In this document: in pieces, positions 17,929 through 27,218 of the stretch
Position numbering within the stretch: the first letter of the stretch is position 1
How the letters are laid out: each line of letters opens with the position of its first letter
Origin: an uncultured Lachnospiraceae bacterium
Lineage (GTDB): Bacteria > Bacillota > Clostridia > Lachnospirales > Lachnospiraceae
Assembly (NCBI GenBank): GCA_947650155.1
Contig: CANSUS010000013.1
Location: 1-64,000 of the forward strand
Length of the DNA stretch: 64,000 nucleotides
Direction of reading: 5' to 3'
Notes under the pieces: generated by a model
Told to the model about the DNA's origin: nothing
The model's input: the letters and a program-made list of their open reading frames with translations, nothing else
Database searches by the model: none
Translations under genes and position numbers: made by a program

Positions 17929-18639
17929 ATGCAAAGTAGTGATGGATTAGAATTAGCAGCTTTTTTAAAAGAAGGAGAGCCGGAAGAACTTTTTAAGGAG
18001 ATGAAACCATTCAGACAGCTGATGATGCAGTATGAATGTGCATTGCAGGAGGTAGAAACAAAATTAAATGTATTGAATACAGAATTTTCACTTGAGTATG
18101 ACAGAAACCCTTTTGAAACGATCAAAACGCGGATTAAACAGCCGCTTAGCATTTACAATAAACTGGTGCGGATGGGCGAAGAGATCACAGTTGAAAATAT
18201 ACAGAACTGTCTGAATGATGTGGCAGGCATCCGGGTAGTGTGTTCTTTTCCGGAAGATATTTATACGATTGCGGAATTATTATCAAAGCAGGATGACATC
18301 ACAGTATTGGCAGGAAAGGATTATATTAAGCATCCGAAAGAAAACGGATATCGCAGCCTTCATTTGATTTTGGAGATTCCTATTTTCTTATCCAATGAGA
18401 AGAAATATATGAAGGTTGAAGTACAATTTCGTACGATAGCAATGGATTTTTGGGCAAGTGTGGAACACAAACTAAAATATAAAAAGAATATAAAGAATCC
18501 ACAGGAAATAGCAGAACAGTTAAAGCATTGCGCAGATACGATAGCGGATGTGGATTTCAGAATGCAGGAAATCAGACACCATATTGATAAAATTGCAGAG
18601 CAGACGGAAAAATCAGAAATCGGGATGCAGAGACTATGA
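17929..18639 (+). CDS. Small alarmone synthetase (GTP pyrophosphokinase, RelQ/YjbM type)
   Basis: A 236-residue single-domain (p)ppGpp synthetase. The RelA/SpoT synthetase motifs are visible: IKTRIKQPLSIYNKL, DVAGIRVVCSF, YIKHPKENGYRSLHLILEIP, and VEVQFRTIAMDFWASVEHKL with the catalytic Glu in EVQFRT. No hydrolase, TGS or ACT domain is present, as expected for the small class, and the C-terminal helix resembles that of RelQ tetramers. The frame opens at 17869, but AGGAG 6 bases before ATG 17929 sets the start. It overlaps no partner. The next gene, a phosphoesterase, begins 37 bases later. Confidence 0.9.
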   Translation: MQSSDGLELAAFLKEGEPEELFKEMKPFRQLMMQYECALQEVETKLNVLNTEFSLEYDRNPFETIKTRIKQPLSIYNKLVRMGEEITVENIQNCLNDVAGIRVVCSFPEDIYTIAELLSKQDDITVLAGKDYIKHPKENGYRSLHLILEIPIFLSNEKKYMKVEVQFRTIAMDFWASVEHKLKYKKNIKNPQEIAEQLKHCADTIADVDFRMQEIRHHIDKIAEQTEKSEIGMQRL

Positions 18640-18676
18640 CGAAGCGGAAGGAAAAAAGAAAGGGATGCGGGAGAAG

Positions 18677-19519
18677 ATGAAAATAGCGGTCATCAGTGAT
18701 ATACATGGAAATTATAAGGCTTATGACGCATGTATGGAGTATTTGGAAAAGCATCCGGTGGATGTGCTGTTCTTTCTTGGAGATTATATTACAGATTGTC
18801 CATTTCCACAAAAGCTGTTATCTGCTTTTTATGAGACATTAAAAAAGCGGGAATGTTTTTGGGTCAGAGGAAACAGGGAAGAATATATTCTGAATTATAA
18901 AAAAGAGAAACAGGAATGGAAAAAATCTTCAGGGACAGGGACTCTGCTGTATACGGCAGAGCGGCTGAAAGAGGAGGATATTTCCTTTTTTTTCCATTGT
19001 GAGCGTGTGCTCAGACTGGAAAGCGCCGGTATGCCGTCTACTACGATCTGTCATGGAATACCAAAAGATATCAGAGGAAATCTTGGGGAACATCCGGAAC
19101 TTTTGGAAGAGGCATTGAAGCAGGCAGCGACCCCCTGGTTATTTGGAGGACATTCCCATAAACAGGAGATAAAAGAAGGAAGAAACGGCATTTACCTGAA
19201 TCCGGGTTCCCTTGGAATTGCAATAGACGGAGTGGGAAAGAGGGCGCAGTTTGCCGTTGTGGAAACCGACGGATTGAAATACCGTCATGAATTTATCAGT
19301 ATTCCTTATGATATAGAGGGACTTCTGAAAGATTTTGAAGACAGTGGGATCGAGGAATATGGCAAAGTACAGGTGAGGAGTGTAAAGAAAACTTTGTTAA
19401 CAGGCATCAATTATTTTTTTCACTGTGTTAGTCTGGCTGTCAGCATGAGCGGTATGAGTACGGACCGGATACCGGAACCGATATGGGAGCAGGCAGCAGA
19501 AAAGCTTGGCATAGAGTAA
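18677..19519 (+). CDS. Metallophosphoesterase (YfcE/calcineurin-like)
   Basis: A 280-residue calcineurin-type phosphoesterase. The metal-binding motifs occur in order: SDIHGN, LGDYITD, a GNRE motif in RGNREEYIL, CHGIP and GGHSHKQ, followed by LNPGSLG. ATG 18677 gives the usual MKIAVISDIHGN start. ATG 18665, twelve bases earlier, is also possible. The longer frame from 18548 overlaps the alarmone synthetase and is discounted. The C-terminal 60 residues (HEFISIPYDIEGLLKDFED..) match those of DNA/RNA-repair-like YfcE relatives only loosely, and the substrate is unknown. Confidence 0.85.
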   Translation: MKIAVISDIHGNYKAYDACMEYLEKHPVDVLFFLGDYITDCPFPQKLLSAFYETLKKRECFWVRGNREEYILNYKKEKQEWKKSSGTGTLLYTAERLKEEDISFFFHCERVLRLESAGMPSTTICHGIPKDIRGNLGEHPELLEEALKQAATPWLFGGHSHKQEIKEGRNGIYLNPGSLGIAIDGVGKRAQFAVVETDGLKYRHEFISIPYDIEGLLKDFEDSGIEEYGKVQVRSVKKTLLTGINYFFHCVSLAVSMSGMSTDRIPEPIWEQAAEKLGIE

Positions 19520-19543
19520 AATAAAGCACGAGGAGGAATAAGA

Positions 19544-21694
19544 ATGTTAAAATTATTTAAGTATGTGGGTAAGCATAAGGCAGCGGTGTTTGCAGTGCTT
19601 GTACTGCTGGTCGTACAGGCATACTGCGATCTGTCTCTGCCAACCTACACATCTGAAATTGTAGATGTGGGAATCCAGCAAAAAGGAATTGAAAGCGCTG
19701 TTCCCGAAGTGATGCGGGCAGATACATTTGACTGCCTGAACCTGCTTTTGGAGGGAGATGAGGCAGATCTGGTAAAGTCGGCTTATCTGCTGGAAGAAGA
19801 CGGCAGTTATAAGATTGCAGTGAAAGAGAAAGAGACTTTGGAAAAGCTGGATGAGATTGTAAGAGTGCCAATGATCCTTCTTTTTCAAATGGAGCAAAGC
19901 GGGGAAATGGATCTGGCAGCATTAAAAAAGATGTATGAAGGGGGACTGATTTCAAAAGAACAGATTTTGGAAATGAAAGAAGAGGCAGTTTTAAAAATGG
20001 CTGATATGAATGAAACGCTGGTAAGCCAAATGGCAGTGCTTTCCGTGGAGAATGAGTATGAGGCATGTGGGATGGATACAGGACGGTACCAGACGTCCTA
20101 TCTGCTTCGTACAGGCGCAAAAATGCTGGGACTTACACTTTTAATGGCTGCGGTAGCAGTTGTGGTAGGTCTGATTGCGGCAAGGACGTCGGCACAGATT
20201 GGACGCGATTTAAGAGGGCAGGTGTTTGATAAAGTGATTTCTTTTTCAAACAAAGAAATCAATGCGTTTTCTACAGCTTCGCTGATTACAAGAAGTACGA
20301 ATGATATTCAACAGGTACAAATGGTATCTGTTATGATATTAAGAATGGTTATTTATGCGCCGATTATAGGGATTGGCGGTATTATCAAAGTGGCAGGCAC
20401 AAAAACGGGGATGGAATGGATTATTGCTGTAGCGGTTATAGTAATCATTGGTATTGTGGCAGTATTGATGGCGGCGGCTATGCCGAAATTTAAAATGATG
20501 CAGACACTTGTGGACAGACTGAATCTTGTTTCAAGGGAAATTCTGACAGGTATTCCCGTAATTCGTGCATTCAGCAGGGAAAAGACAGAGGAAGCGCGTT
20601 TTGATGCAGCGAATAAAGAACTGATGGGAACGCAGTTATTTACCAACAGAGTCATGACTGCCATGATGCCGGCTATGATGCTTGTCATGAATGGGATTAC
20701 GGTCGCAATTGTATGGTTTGGGGCAAAGGGAATTGACATGGGGAATCTGCAGGTTGGAGACATGATGGCATTTATCACTTATACGATGCAGATTGTAATG
20801 GCATTTTTGATGATAACCATGATTTCTGTTATGCTTCCGCGTGCAGGTGTGGCGGCGGACCGTATTGAGGAAATAATAAAGACAGATCCTGTTATTAAAG
20901 ATAAAGAAAAAACAGCAGACGATCAGATTGCACAGATGAAAGGCGTATTGGAATTTCAAAATGTATTTTTCCGTTATCCGGGTGCGGATGAAGATGCACT
21001 TGAGAATATCAGCTTCGTGGCTGCGCCGGGAAAAACGACGGCAGTGATTGGAAGCACCGGATGTGGAAAGTCTACACTGATCCAGCTGATACCTAGGTTT
21101 TATGATGTGACGGGAGGAAAGATTACTGTGGACGGCGTCGATGTCAGAGAGTTATCGCAGGAAAAATTGAGAAGTTATCTGGGATATGTGCCACAAAAGG
21201 GAATCCTTTTTTCGGGAGATATCAGATCAAATATCAAATACGGCGGTGAGCAGATCAGTGAAGAAGATATGAAGGAGGCGGCACAGATCGCGCAGGCAGC
21301 AGAATTTATAGATGCAAAACCGGAAGGTTATGCAAGTGAGATTGCGCAGGGCGGTACAAATGTTTCAGGAGGACAGAAACAACGTCTTTCTATTGCAAGA
21401 GCGATTGCCAAAAAACCAAAAATATTTTTATTTGATGACAGTTTTTCAGCTCTGGATTATAAAACAGATGCAGTACTGCGAAAACAATTAAATGAAAAGC
21501 TTCATGATGCAACAATTCTTATTGTTGCACAACGGATCAGCACAATTCTTCATGCGGATCAGATCATTGTGCTGGATGATGGAAAAATTGCAGGAATGGG
21601 CAGCCATGAAACACTGATGAAAGAATGTGAAGCCTATCAGGAAATTGCAAGGTCGCAGCTTTCAGCAGAGGAACTTATGAAAGGAGGGAACTGA
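19544..21694 (+). CDS. ABC exporter half-transporter A (multidrug type) with a long extracellular insert
   Basis: A 716-residue fused membrane/ATPase protein, one half of a heterodimeric exporter with the next gene (2 bases apart). TM1 is at residues 12-35. An insert of about 130 mostly hydrophilic residues follows before TM2, where relatives have a short loop. The nucleotide-binding domain has Walker A GSTGCGKST, a canonical signature NVSGGQKQR, and a Walker B in which the catalytic Glu is replaced (IFLFDDSFSALD). In characterised heterodimers (TM287/288, BmrCD) such a change marks the degenerate ATP site. The substrate is not evident. AGGAGGAATAAG precedes ATG. Confidence 0.92.
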   Translation: MLKLFKYVGKHKAAVFAVLVLLVVQAYCDLSLPTYTSEIVDVGIQQKGIESAVPEVMRADTFDCLNLLLEGDEADLVKSAYLLEEDGSYKIAVKEKETLEKLDEIVRVPMILLFQMEQSGEMDLAALKKMYEGGLISKEQILEMKEEAVLKMADMNETLVSQMAVLSVENEYEACGMDTGRYQTSYLLRTGAKMLGLTLLMAAVAVVVGLIAARTSAQIGRDLRGQVFDKVISFSNKEINAFSTASLITRSTNDIQQVQMVSVMILRMVIYAPIIGIGGIIKVAGTKTGMEWIIAVAVIVIIGIVAVLMAAAMPKFKMMQTLVDRLNLVSREILTGIPVIRAFSREKTEEARFDAANKELMGTQLFTNRVMTAMMPAMMLVMNGITVAIVWFGAKGIDMGNLQVGDMMAFITYTMQIVMAFLMITMISVMLPRAGVAADRIEEIIKTDPVIKDKEKTADDQIAQMKGVLEFQNVFFRYPGADEDALENISFVAAPGKTTAVIGSTGCGKSTLIQLIPRFYDVTGGKITVDGVDVRELSQEKLRSYLGYVPQKGILFSGDIRSNIKYGGEQISEEDMKEAAQIAQAAEFIDAKPEGYASEIAQGGTNVSGGQKQRLSIARAIAKKPKIFLFDDSFSALDYKTDAVLRKQLNEKLHDATILIVAQRISTILHADQIIVLDDGKIAGMGSHETLMKECEAYQEIARSQLSAEELMKGGN

Positions 21695-21696
21695 TT

Positions 21697-23535
21697 ATGT
21701 CTGAAGAAAGAAATATGACAAGAAGACGCCCTCATGGGGGTCCGGGCGGTGGAATGATGCCGGGTGAAAAACCAAAAAACTTTAAAGGGACTGCCAGAAA
21801 GCTGATCGTCTATATGGGCAGATATAAGATTGCATTAATAGGTGTGCTTATTTTTGCAGTAGCAGGTACGGCATTCAATATTATCGGACCTAAAATACTG
21901 AGTAAAGCGACAACAGAATTATTTAATGGACTGGTTGCAAAGGTATCTGGAAACGGAGCAATTAATTTTGGCAGAATCGGACGTATTCTTATGATTCTTT
22001 TGTCATTATATGTGGCAAGCGCCGTATTTTCATTTGTACAGGGATTTATCATGACTGGAATTTCACAGAAAATGTGTTTCCGATTCAGAAAAGAAATTTC
22101 GGAAAAGATCAATCGAATGCCGCTTGGGTATTTTGAATCAAAGACTGTCGGAGAAGTATTGTCAAGAATTACGAATGATGTGGATACATTGGGACAGAGC
22201 CTGAATCAAAGCATTACCCAGCTGATCACTTCGGTTACGACGGTGATCGGCGTACTGATCATGATGCTTTCCATCAGTCCGCTTATGACGCTGATTGCGC
22301 TGATTATTCTTCCGATATCGGGAACACTGATCGGGATTGTGGTGAAGAATTCCCAGAAATATTTTATTGATCAGCAAAGTTATCTTGGGAAAATAAACGG
22401 TACAGTAGAAGAAGTTTACAGTGGACATAATATTGTAAAAGCATTTAACAGGGAAGATGCAGTAAGGGAAGAGTTTAATCAGAATAATGAGATTCTTTAC
22501 AGGTCCGCGTGGAAATCCCAGTTTCTTTCCGGTCTGATGCAGCCGATCATGATGTTCGTGGGAAATCTTGGATATGTTGCAGTGGCGGTAATCGGAAGTA
22601 TTCTTGCCGTAAAGGGGACAATTGAAGTAGGTGATATTCAGGCTTTTATTCAGTATGTCAAGAGCTTTACCCAGCCGATTACGCAGGTGGCACAGGTTTC
22701 CAACATGCTACAGTCTATGGCGGCAGCGGCGGAACGGGTTTTCGAGTTTTTAGAGGAAACGGAAGAGGATCAGACTGTAGAAAATCCGGTGAAAATCGCT
22801 GATTTTAAAGGAGAGGTATCCTTTGAACATGTGCAATTCGGCTATCAGCCTGAAAAAATTGTCATTCACGACTTTAGCTGTAAGGTAGAACCGGGGCAGA
22901 TGGCAGCGATTGTAGGGCCTACGGGCGCAGGCAAAACAACAATGGTAAAGCTTCTCATGAGATTTTATGATGTAAATAAAGGATGCATCAGGGTAGACGG
23001 ACATGATGTGAAGGATTTTAACCGCAGTGAACTTCGGGAATCTTTTGGTATGGTATTGCAGGATACGTGGCTGTTTAAAGGAACGATAATGGAAAATATA
23101 CGTTACGGCAGGCTGGATGCTTCGGATGAAGAGGTGATCGCGGCGGCGAAAGCTGCCCATGCCCATCACTTCATACAGACATTGCCGGGCGGCTATCAAA
23201 TGGAATTAAATGAAGATGCAAGCAATGTGTCACAGGGGCAAAAGCAGCTGCTTACTATTGCAAGAGCAATACTGGCAGACAATAAGATTATGATATTGGA
23301 TGAAGCGACCAGCTCTGTAGATACCAGAACAGAGCAGCGTATTCAAAAGGCAATGAATAACCTGATGAAGGGCAGAACCAGCTTTGTCATTGCCCACAGA
23401 CTTTCCACGATCCGTGATGCGGATTTAATCCTGGTTATGAAAGACGGCGATATTGTAGAGCAGGGCAGTCATGAAGAACTGATTAAAAGAAAAGGATTTT
23501 ACGCCGAACTTTATAATTCACAGTTTGAAGCGTAG
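21697..23535 (+). CDS. ABC exporter half-transporter B (multidrug type)
   Basis: The partner of the preceding gene, 612 residues. A Gly/Pro/Met-rich start (HGGPGGGMMPGEKPKN) precedes six predicted membrane helices. The ATPase domain carries Walker A GPTGAGKTTM (about residue 407), an altered signature NVSQGQKQLL where LSGGQ is expected, and an intact Walker B with catalytic Glu (MILDEATSSVD), then the IAHRLST switch His. Together with partner A (normal signature, Asp in place of Glu) this gives one competent and one degenerate ATP site, as in TM287/288. The pair ends in a terminator. Confidence 0.93.
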   Translation: MSEERNMTRRRPHGGPGGGMMPGEKPKNFKGTARKLIVYMGRYKIALIGVLIFAVAGTAFNIIGPKILSKATTELFNGLVAKVSGNGAINFGRIGRILMILLSLYVASAVFSFVQGFIMTGISQKMCFRFRKEISEKINRMPLGYFESKTVGEVLSRITNDVDTLGQSLNQSITQLITSVTTVIGVLIMMLSISPLMTLIALIILPISGTLIGIVVKNSQKYFIDQQSYLGKINGTVEEVYSGHNIVKAFNREDAVREEFNQNNEILYRSAWKSQFLSGLMQPIMMFVGNLGYVAVAVIGSILAVKGTIEVGDIQAFIQYVKSFTQPITQVAQVSNMLQSMAAAAERVFEFLEETEEDQTVENPVKIADFKGEVSFEHVQFGYQPEKIVIHDFSCKVEPGQMAAIVGPTGAGKTTMVKLLMRFYDVNKGCIRVDGHDVKDFNRSELRESFGMVLQDTWLFKGTIMENIRYGRLDASDEEVIAAAKAAHAHHFIQTLPGGYQMELNEDASNVSQGQKQLLTIARAILADNKIMILDEATSSVDTRTEQRIQKAMNNLMKGRTSFVIAHRLSTIRDADLILVMKDGDIVEQGSHEELIKRKGFYAELYNSQFEA

Positions 23536-23548
23536 TCCGCTGGCCTTT

Positions 23549-23580
23549 AAAGAGGAAAATCTGTGATTTTTCCTCTTTTT
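23549..23580 (+). terminator. Terminator after the ABC exporter
   Basis: AAAGAGGAAAA pairs with TTTTCCTCTTT around an 8-base loop, followed by a T run. Confidence 0.88.
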
Positions 23581-23592
23581 ACATTTTTTTCT

Positions 23593-23620
23593 TTTACATA
23601 CAAAAGATTTGTGTTACAAT
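23593..23620 (+). promoter_or_regulatory. Promoter for the deacetylase/bactofilin genes
   Basis: TTTACA (23593-23598), a 16-base spacer and TACAAT (23615-23620), with an extended -10 TGT directly before it. It is 41 bases before the deacetylase start and directly after the upstream terminator. Confidence 0.68.
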
Positions 23621-23661
23621 GTACTAGGAATTTATGAGCCTATGAAAAGGAGCCATGCGTG

Positions 23662-24663
23662 ATGTTGGAAATGCATACAGAAGAAGCACAATTGGCATCC
23701 CGCAGAAAACGGGTGCAGAGGCTTAAAAAAGTGATTATTGTAACGCTGATAACTGGAATTATCGTTCCAACCGTGCTTTGTATTTTTCTTTTTATAAGAA
23801 CGGCAGAACTGGAACGGCAAATAGAAGAACTGAAGCTGTTTATTGAGGAAACAAAAGAAGACATTCCGGATGAAGAGGATCATATAAAGGAAAAAGATAT
23901 CACGGATCATAATGATGAGATAAATAACGAAGATGCAGCACGGGATGTGGCAGCAATACAGCCTGAGATGCCGGAGACGCAGCTGCAGATGGAGTCAGAA
24001 AATGCCGGCAGCGGAGAAGAGAATGCGGAGTCCGTAAAGATGCGAAACGTATATCTGACTTTTGATGATGGCCCCAGCATTTATACGGGAGAGATCCTTG
24101 ATATTTTAAAAGAGTATGATGTAAAAGCAACTTTTTTTGTAGTCGGCAAAGAAGGAGAGATGTATGAGGATCTTTATAAACGGATTGTTGAGGAAGGACA
24201 TACCTTAGGCATGCATTCTTACAGTCATCGTTATAATGAAATTTATGCTTCAGAAGAAAATTTTGCAGAAGATTTTGAAAGACTGCAGACTTATCTTTAT
24301 GATATAACGGGTGTGGAAAGCAGATTTTATCGTTTTCCGGGAGGCAGCAGCAACACGGTAAGTAAGATTGATATGAGCAATTTTATAGAATATCTTTCGG
24401 ATCAGAAGGTTGTATATTTTGACTGGAATGTTTCTTCAGGGGATGCCTCAAGCGGAGGAATCAGCGTAGAGCAGATCATTGATAACTGTGTTGGAAATGT
24501 GGATTATTATAATAATATGGTTATTCTGATGCATGATTCACAGGAAAAGGAGACAACAGTAGAGGCTCTGCCCGGTGTGATAGAAAAGCTTCTTGCATAT
24601 GATAATACACAGATTGTACCGATAACCGATGATACGGAGCCGGTTCAACATAGGAAGAGATAA
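23662..24663 (+). CDS. Membrane-anchored polysaccharide deacetylase (NodB/PgdA type)
   Basis: A 333-residue enzyme with an N-terminal membrane anchor (about residues 20-45), a short coiled coil (ELERQIEELKLFIEETKED), an acidic linker, and a NodB-homology domain: motif 1 TFDDGPS with the catalytic Asp, motif 2 GMHSYSHRYN with the two metal His, motif 3 RFPGGSSN, motif 4 DWNVSSGDAS and motif 5 ILMHDS. It probably removes acetyl groups from N-acetylglucosamine in peptidoglycan or another wall polymer. ATG 23662 follows AAAGGAG by 9 bases, and GTG 23659 is possible. The bactofilin gene begins 18 bases later. Confidence 0.92.
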   Translation: MLEMHTEEAQLASRRKRVQRLKKVIIVTLITGIIVPTVLCIFLFIRTAELERQIEELKLFIEETKEDIPDEEDHIKEKDITDHNDEINNEDAARDVAAIQPEMPETQLQMESENAGSGEENAESVKMRNVYLTFDDGPSIYTGEILDILKEYDVKATFFVVGKEGEMYEDLYKRIVEEGHTLGMHSYSHRYNEIYASEENFAEDFERLQTYLYDITGVESRFYRFPGGSSNTVSKIDMSNFIEYLSDQKVVYFDWNVSSGDASSGGISVEQIIDNCVGNVDYYNNMVILMHDSQEKETTVEALPGVIEKLLAYDNTQIVPITDDTEPVQHRKR

Positions 24664-24681
24664 AAGAATGGAGGAAAAGGG

Positions 24682-25854
24682 ATGGGCTTTTTTTCGGAGT
24701 TAAAAGAAGACTTGTCACAGGCGGTAAGTGAGCTGCTGCCAGAGGAAAACAGGGAAAACGTTTCAGCGATTCCAAGTAATGCAGAGGATTTGGAGGAACT
24801 GTTAGAACAGATGGAAGCAGACAATCTTTTGGTGGATGAGCTGGATGATCTTCCGATTGACACTAAGGAAGAGCAGATAATAGAGGCAGGCAGTTATTTT
24901 GCATCTGTTCTGGAACAGGAAGAGAAAACCGCAGATACGGGCGGATCTTTAGAAGAATCTGTGCAGGAAGGGCAGCCGGAAGAGACGGGATTGGAAACAC
25001 CAGCGACAAAAGATACAGTGCCGGAAGAAGAAATGAAGATGCAGGAGCCGGGATTGGAGGGAGTAATAGAAGAACAAACTGCAGCAGACGCCGAATATCA
25101 GGAAACATATTCGGAAGAAAAATCAGAGATAACAACAGAATCGAAAGAAGACACTTCAGATTCTGAGATGTTAGATCATAATTTAGTTAACGAAGAAGCA
25201 GCAAAGGAGCTGCAGGAAAACGAAGAGGAGACGAAGAGTATGAAAATGGAAACAGAGAACTTTGAAAATGAAAACACAGTGGAAGAAGCTGCAGAAACAG
25301 TGAATTCTGTAGATGAAAATAATAAAGATAACGGAGGATTTAGTGAAATGGATTCACAGTTGGCAAATAAGACCGCAGTAGATGAGACCGCAGTTATTAC
25401 TGCGGGAATGACCATTCAGGGTGATATTATTTCTGAAGGCTCTATGGAAGTTACCGGTACGATTATCGGAAATATTGATATTCTTGGAAAACTGAATATC
25501 ACAGGCGCTGTACAGGGAAATTCCAAAGCGGCGGAAGTATATTGTGAAAATGCGAAAATTACAGGAGAAATTGCAAGTGAAGGTTCTGTAAAGATCGGAC
25601 AGAGTACAGTCATTATCGGCAACATTTCAGCAAACAGTGCAGTGATTGCAGGCGCTGTAAAGGGAGATATCGATGTTCATGGTCCGGTAGTGCTTGACAC
25701 TTCTGCAATCGTGATGGGAAATATTAAATCCAAATCTGTACAGATTAATAACGGCGCTGTTATCGAAGGTATGTGTTCACAGTGTTATGCAGATGTTAAT
25801 CCTTCTTCCTTCTTTGAGGATTTTAAAGTAATTGGCAAGAAAGGTAATAAATAA
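24682..25854 (+). CDS. Bactofilin (polymer-forming cytoskeletal protein) with long acidic N-terminal arm
   Basis: A 390-residue protein. The first 225 residues are strongly acidic and low in complexity (many Glu, Thr, Ala), beginning GFFSELKEDLSQAVSEL. From about residue 230 comes a bactofilin beta-helix (ETAVITAGMTIQGDIISEG, VTGTIIGNIDILGKLNITG, then VKIGQSTVIIGNISANSAVI), ending with CSQCYADVNPSSFFEDF. Bactofilins form nucleotide-free filaments that position wall enzymes. Typical members are 100-200 residues, so the arm is long. Its co-transcription with a wall deacetylase suggests the filament organises or recruits that enzyme, which is inference. Confidence 0.88.
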   Translation: MGFFSELKEDLSQAVSELLPEENRENVSAIPSNAEDLEELLEQMEADNLLVDELDDLPIDTKEEQIIEAGSYFASVLEQEEKTADTGGSLEESVQEGQPEETGLETPATKDTVPEEEMKMQEPGLEGVIEEQTAADAEYQETYSEEKSEITTESKEDTSDSEMLDHNLVNEEAAKELQENEEETKSMKMETENFENENTVEEAAETVNSVDENNKDNGGFSEMDSQLANKTAVDETAVITAGMTIQGDIISEGSMEVTGTIIGNIDILGKLNITGAVQGNSKAAEVYCENAKITGEIASEGSVKIGQSTVIIGNISANSAVIAGAVKGDIDVHGPVVLDTSAIVMGNIKSKSVQINNGAVIEGMCSQCYADVNPSSFFEDFKVIGKKGNK

Positions 25855-25875
25855 TCATAATATGGGGCGGATTGC

Positions 25876-26571
25876 ATGAAAAGAATTTTACTCAAATTAA
25901 GCGGTGAAGCGCTTGCGGGTGATAAAAAGACAGGTTTTGACGAGCCGACAGTAAAAGATGTGGCATTGCAGGTAAAGCAGCTTGTAGATGACGGGATAGA
26001 AGTTGGGATTGTAATCGGCGGAGGAAATTTCTGGCGGGGACGTTCCAGCGACAGCATCGACAGGACAAAGGCGGATCAGATCGGGATGCTTGCAACCATC
26101 ATGAATTGTATCTATGTATCGGAGATTTTCCGCTCTGTCGGGATGATGACAAACGTGTTAACGCCGTTTGAATGCGGTTCTTTTACAAAACTTTTTTCAA
26201 AAGACAGGGCAAACAAATATTTTGAAAAGGGACAGGTCGTCTTTTTTGCAGGAGGGACAGGACATCCGTATTTTTCAACGGATACCGGAGTCGTACTCAG
26301 AGCGGTGGAAGTAGAGGCGGATGTGATCCTGCTGGCAAAAGCGATTGACGGCGTTTATGATTCCGATCCGAAGATCAATCCGGCAGCAGTGAAGTATGAT
26401 GAGATTACGATTGACGAAGTGGTGGCAAGAAATCTGCAGGTAATGGATATGACGGCTTCCATCTTGGCAAGAGACAATAAGATGCCGATGTGGGTATTTG
26501 GATTAAATGAAGAAAACAGTATTGTAAATACCGTAAAAGGAAAATTTACCGGTACTAAAGTGACTGTTTAA
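25876..26571 (+). CDS. pyrH: UMP kinase
   Basis: Phosphorylates UMP to UDP, feeding pyrimidine nucleotides and UDP-sugars. The 231-residue protein has the amino-acid-kinase fold motifs KLSGEALAG, VIGGGNFWRGR, QIGMLATIMNC, FAGGTGHPYFSTDTG and AIDGVYDSDP. The length is normal. GGGGCGGA precedes ATG 25876. It heads the conserved order pyrH-frr-uppS-cdsA-dxr-rseP. Here it follows the bactofilin by 21 bases with no visible terminator between, so it may be partly read from the upstream promoter. Confidence 0.97.
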   Translation: MKRILLKLSGEALAGDKKTGFDEPTVKDVALQVKQLVDDGIEVGIVIGGGNFWRGRSSDSIDRTKADQIGMLATIMNCIYVSEIFRSVGMMTNVLTPFECGSFTKLFSKDRANKYFEKGQVVFFAGGTGHPYFSTDTGVVLRAVEVEADVILLAKAIDGVYDSDPKINPAAVKYDEITIDEVVARNLQVMDMTASILARDNKMPMWVFGLNEENSIVNTVKGKFTGTKVTV

Positions 26572-26605
26572 AAAAGCGACTTTGAAAGGAGAGCTTATAT
26601 AATAT

Positions 26606-27157
26606 ATGGACGAGAGATTAAAGCAGTTTGAAGATAAGATGAAAAAAGCATATAGCTTTTTGGAGTCTGATTTTGCTACCATTCGTGCCGGACGTGCAAA
26701 TCCACATGTGCTTGATAAGATAAAAGTAGACTATTACGGGACGCCGACTCCGATTCAGCAGGTAGGTAATATCAGTGTGCCGGAAGCAAGGATGATTCAG
26801 ATTGCACCCTGGGAGAAAAATCTGATTCGTGAGATTGAAAAGGCTATTATGGCTTCGGATGTGGGAATTACACCATCTAATGACGGAAGTGTGATTCGGC
26901 TTGTATTTCCGGAACTTACGGAAGAGCGCCGTAAAGATCTGGTAAAGGAAGTAAAGAAAAAAGGCGAGGACAGTAAGGTTGCAGTCCGTAATATCAGACG
27001 CGACGGTAACGATACTTTTAAGAAACTTGCAAAAGAAGAAGTTTCGGAAGACGAGATTAAGCAATTGGAAGAAAAACTGCAGAAGCTTACTGACAAATAT
27101 GTGAAGGATATAGAAGCGCTGGTAGAAGAAAAATCAAAAGAAATCCTTACAGTTTAA
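26606..27157 (+). CDS. frr: Ribosome recycling factor
   Basis: Splits post-termination ribosomes together with EF-G. The 183-residue protein is full length and shows the RRF signature: EDKMKKAYSFLESDFATIRAGRA.., YYGTPTPIQQ, ITPSNDGSVIRLVFPELTEERR, and the long helices NIRRDGNDTFKK and the C-terminal KYVKDIEALVEEKSKEIL. It follows pyrH by 34 bases with AAAGGAGAG upstream. A terminator-like hairpin stands between it and uppS. Confidence 0.97.
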   Translation: MDERLKQFEDKMKKAYSFLESDFATIRAGRANPHVLDKIKVDYYGTPTPIQQVGNISVPEARMIQIAPWEKNLIREIEKAIMASDVGITPSNDGSVIRLVFPELTEERRKDLVKEVKKKGEDSKVAVRNIRRDGNDTFKKLAKEEVSEDEIKQLEEKLQKLTDKYVKDIEALVEEKSKEILTV

Positions 27158-27176
27158 TGAGTTTATGATGAATAGG

Positions 27177-27218
27177 GGGCAGGCGGTAAAGCTACAGTTG
27201 TGGCGGGCTTGCCCTTTT
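27177..27218 (+). terminator. Hairpin with short T tail between frr and uppS
   Basis: GGGCAGGC (27177-27184) pairs with GCTTGCCC (27207-27214, one G-U). A 22-base loop lies between and TTTT follows. The T run is short, so termination is probably partial. Confidence 0.55.

Noticed and set aside
18548..18676. Extension of the phosphoesterase frame into the alarmone synthetase gene
   Set aside because: It overlaps 92 coding bases of the upstream gene and lacks similarity. The family start MKIAVISDIHGN is at 18677.
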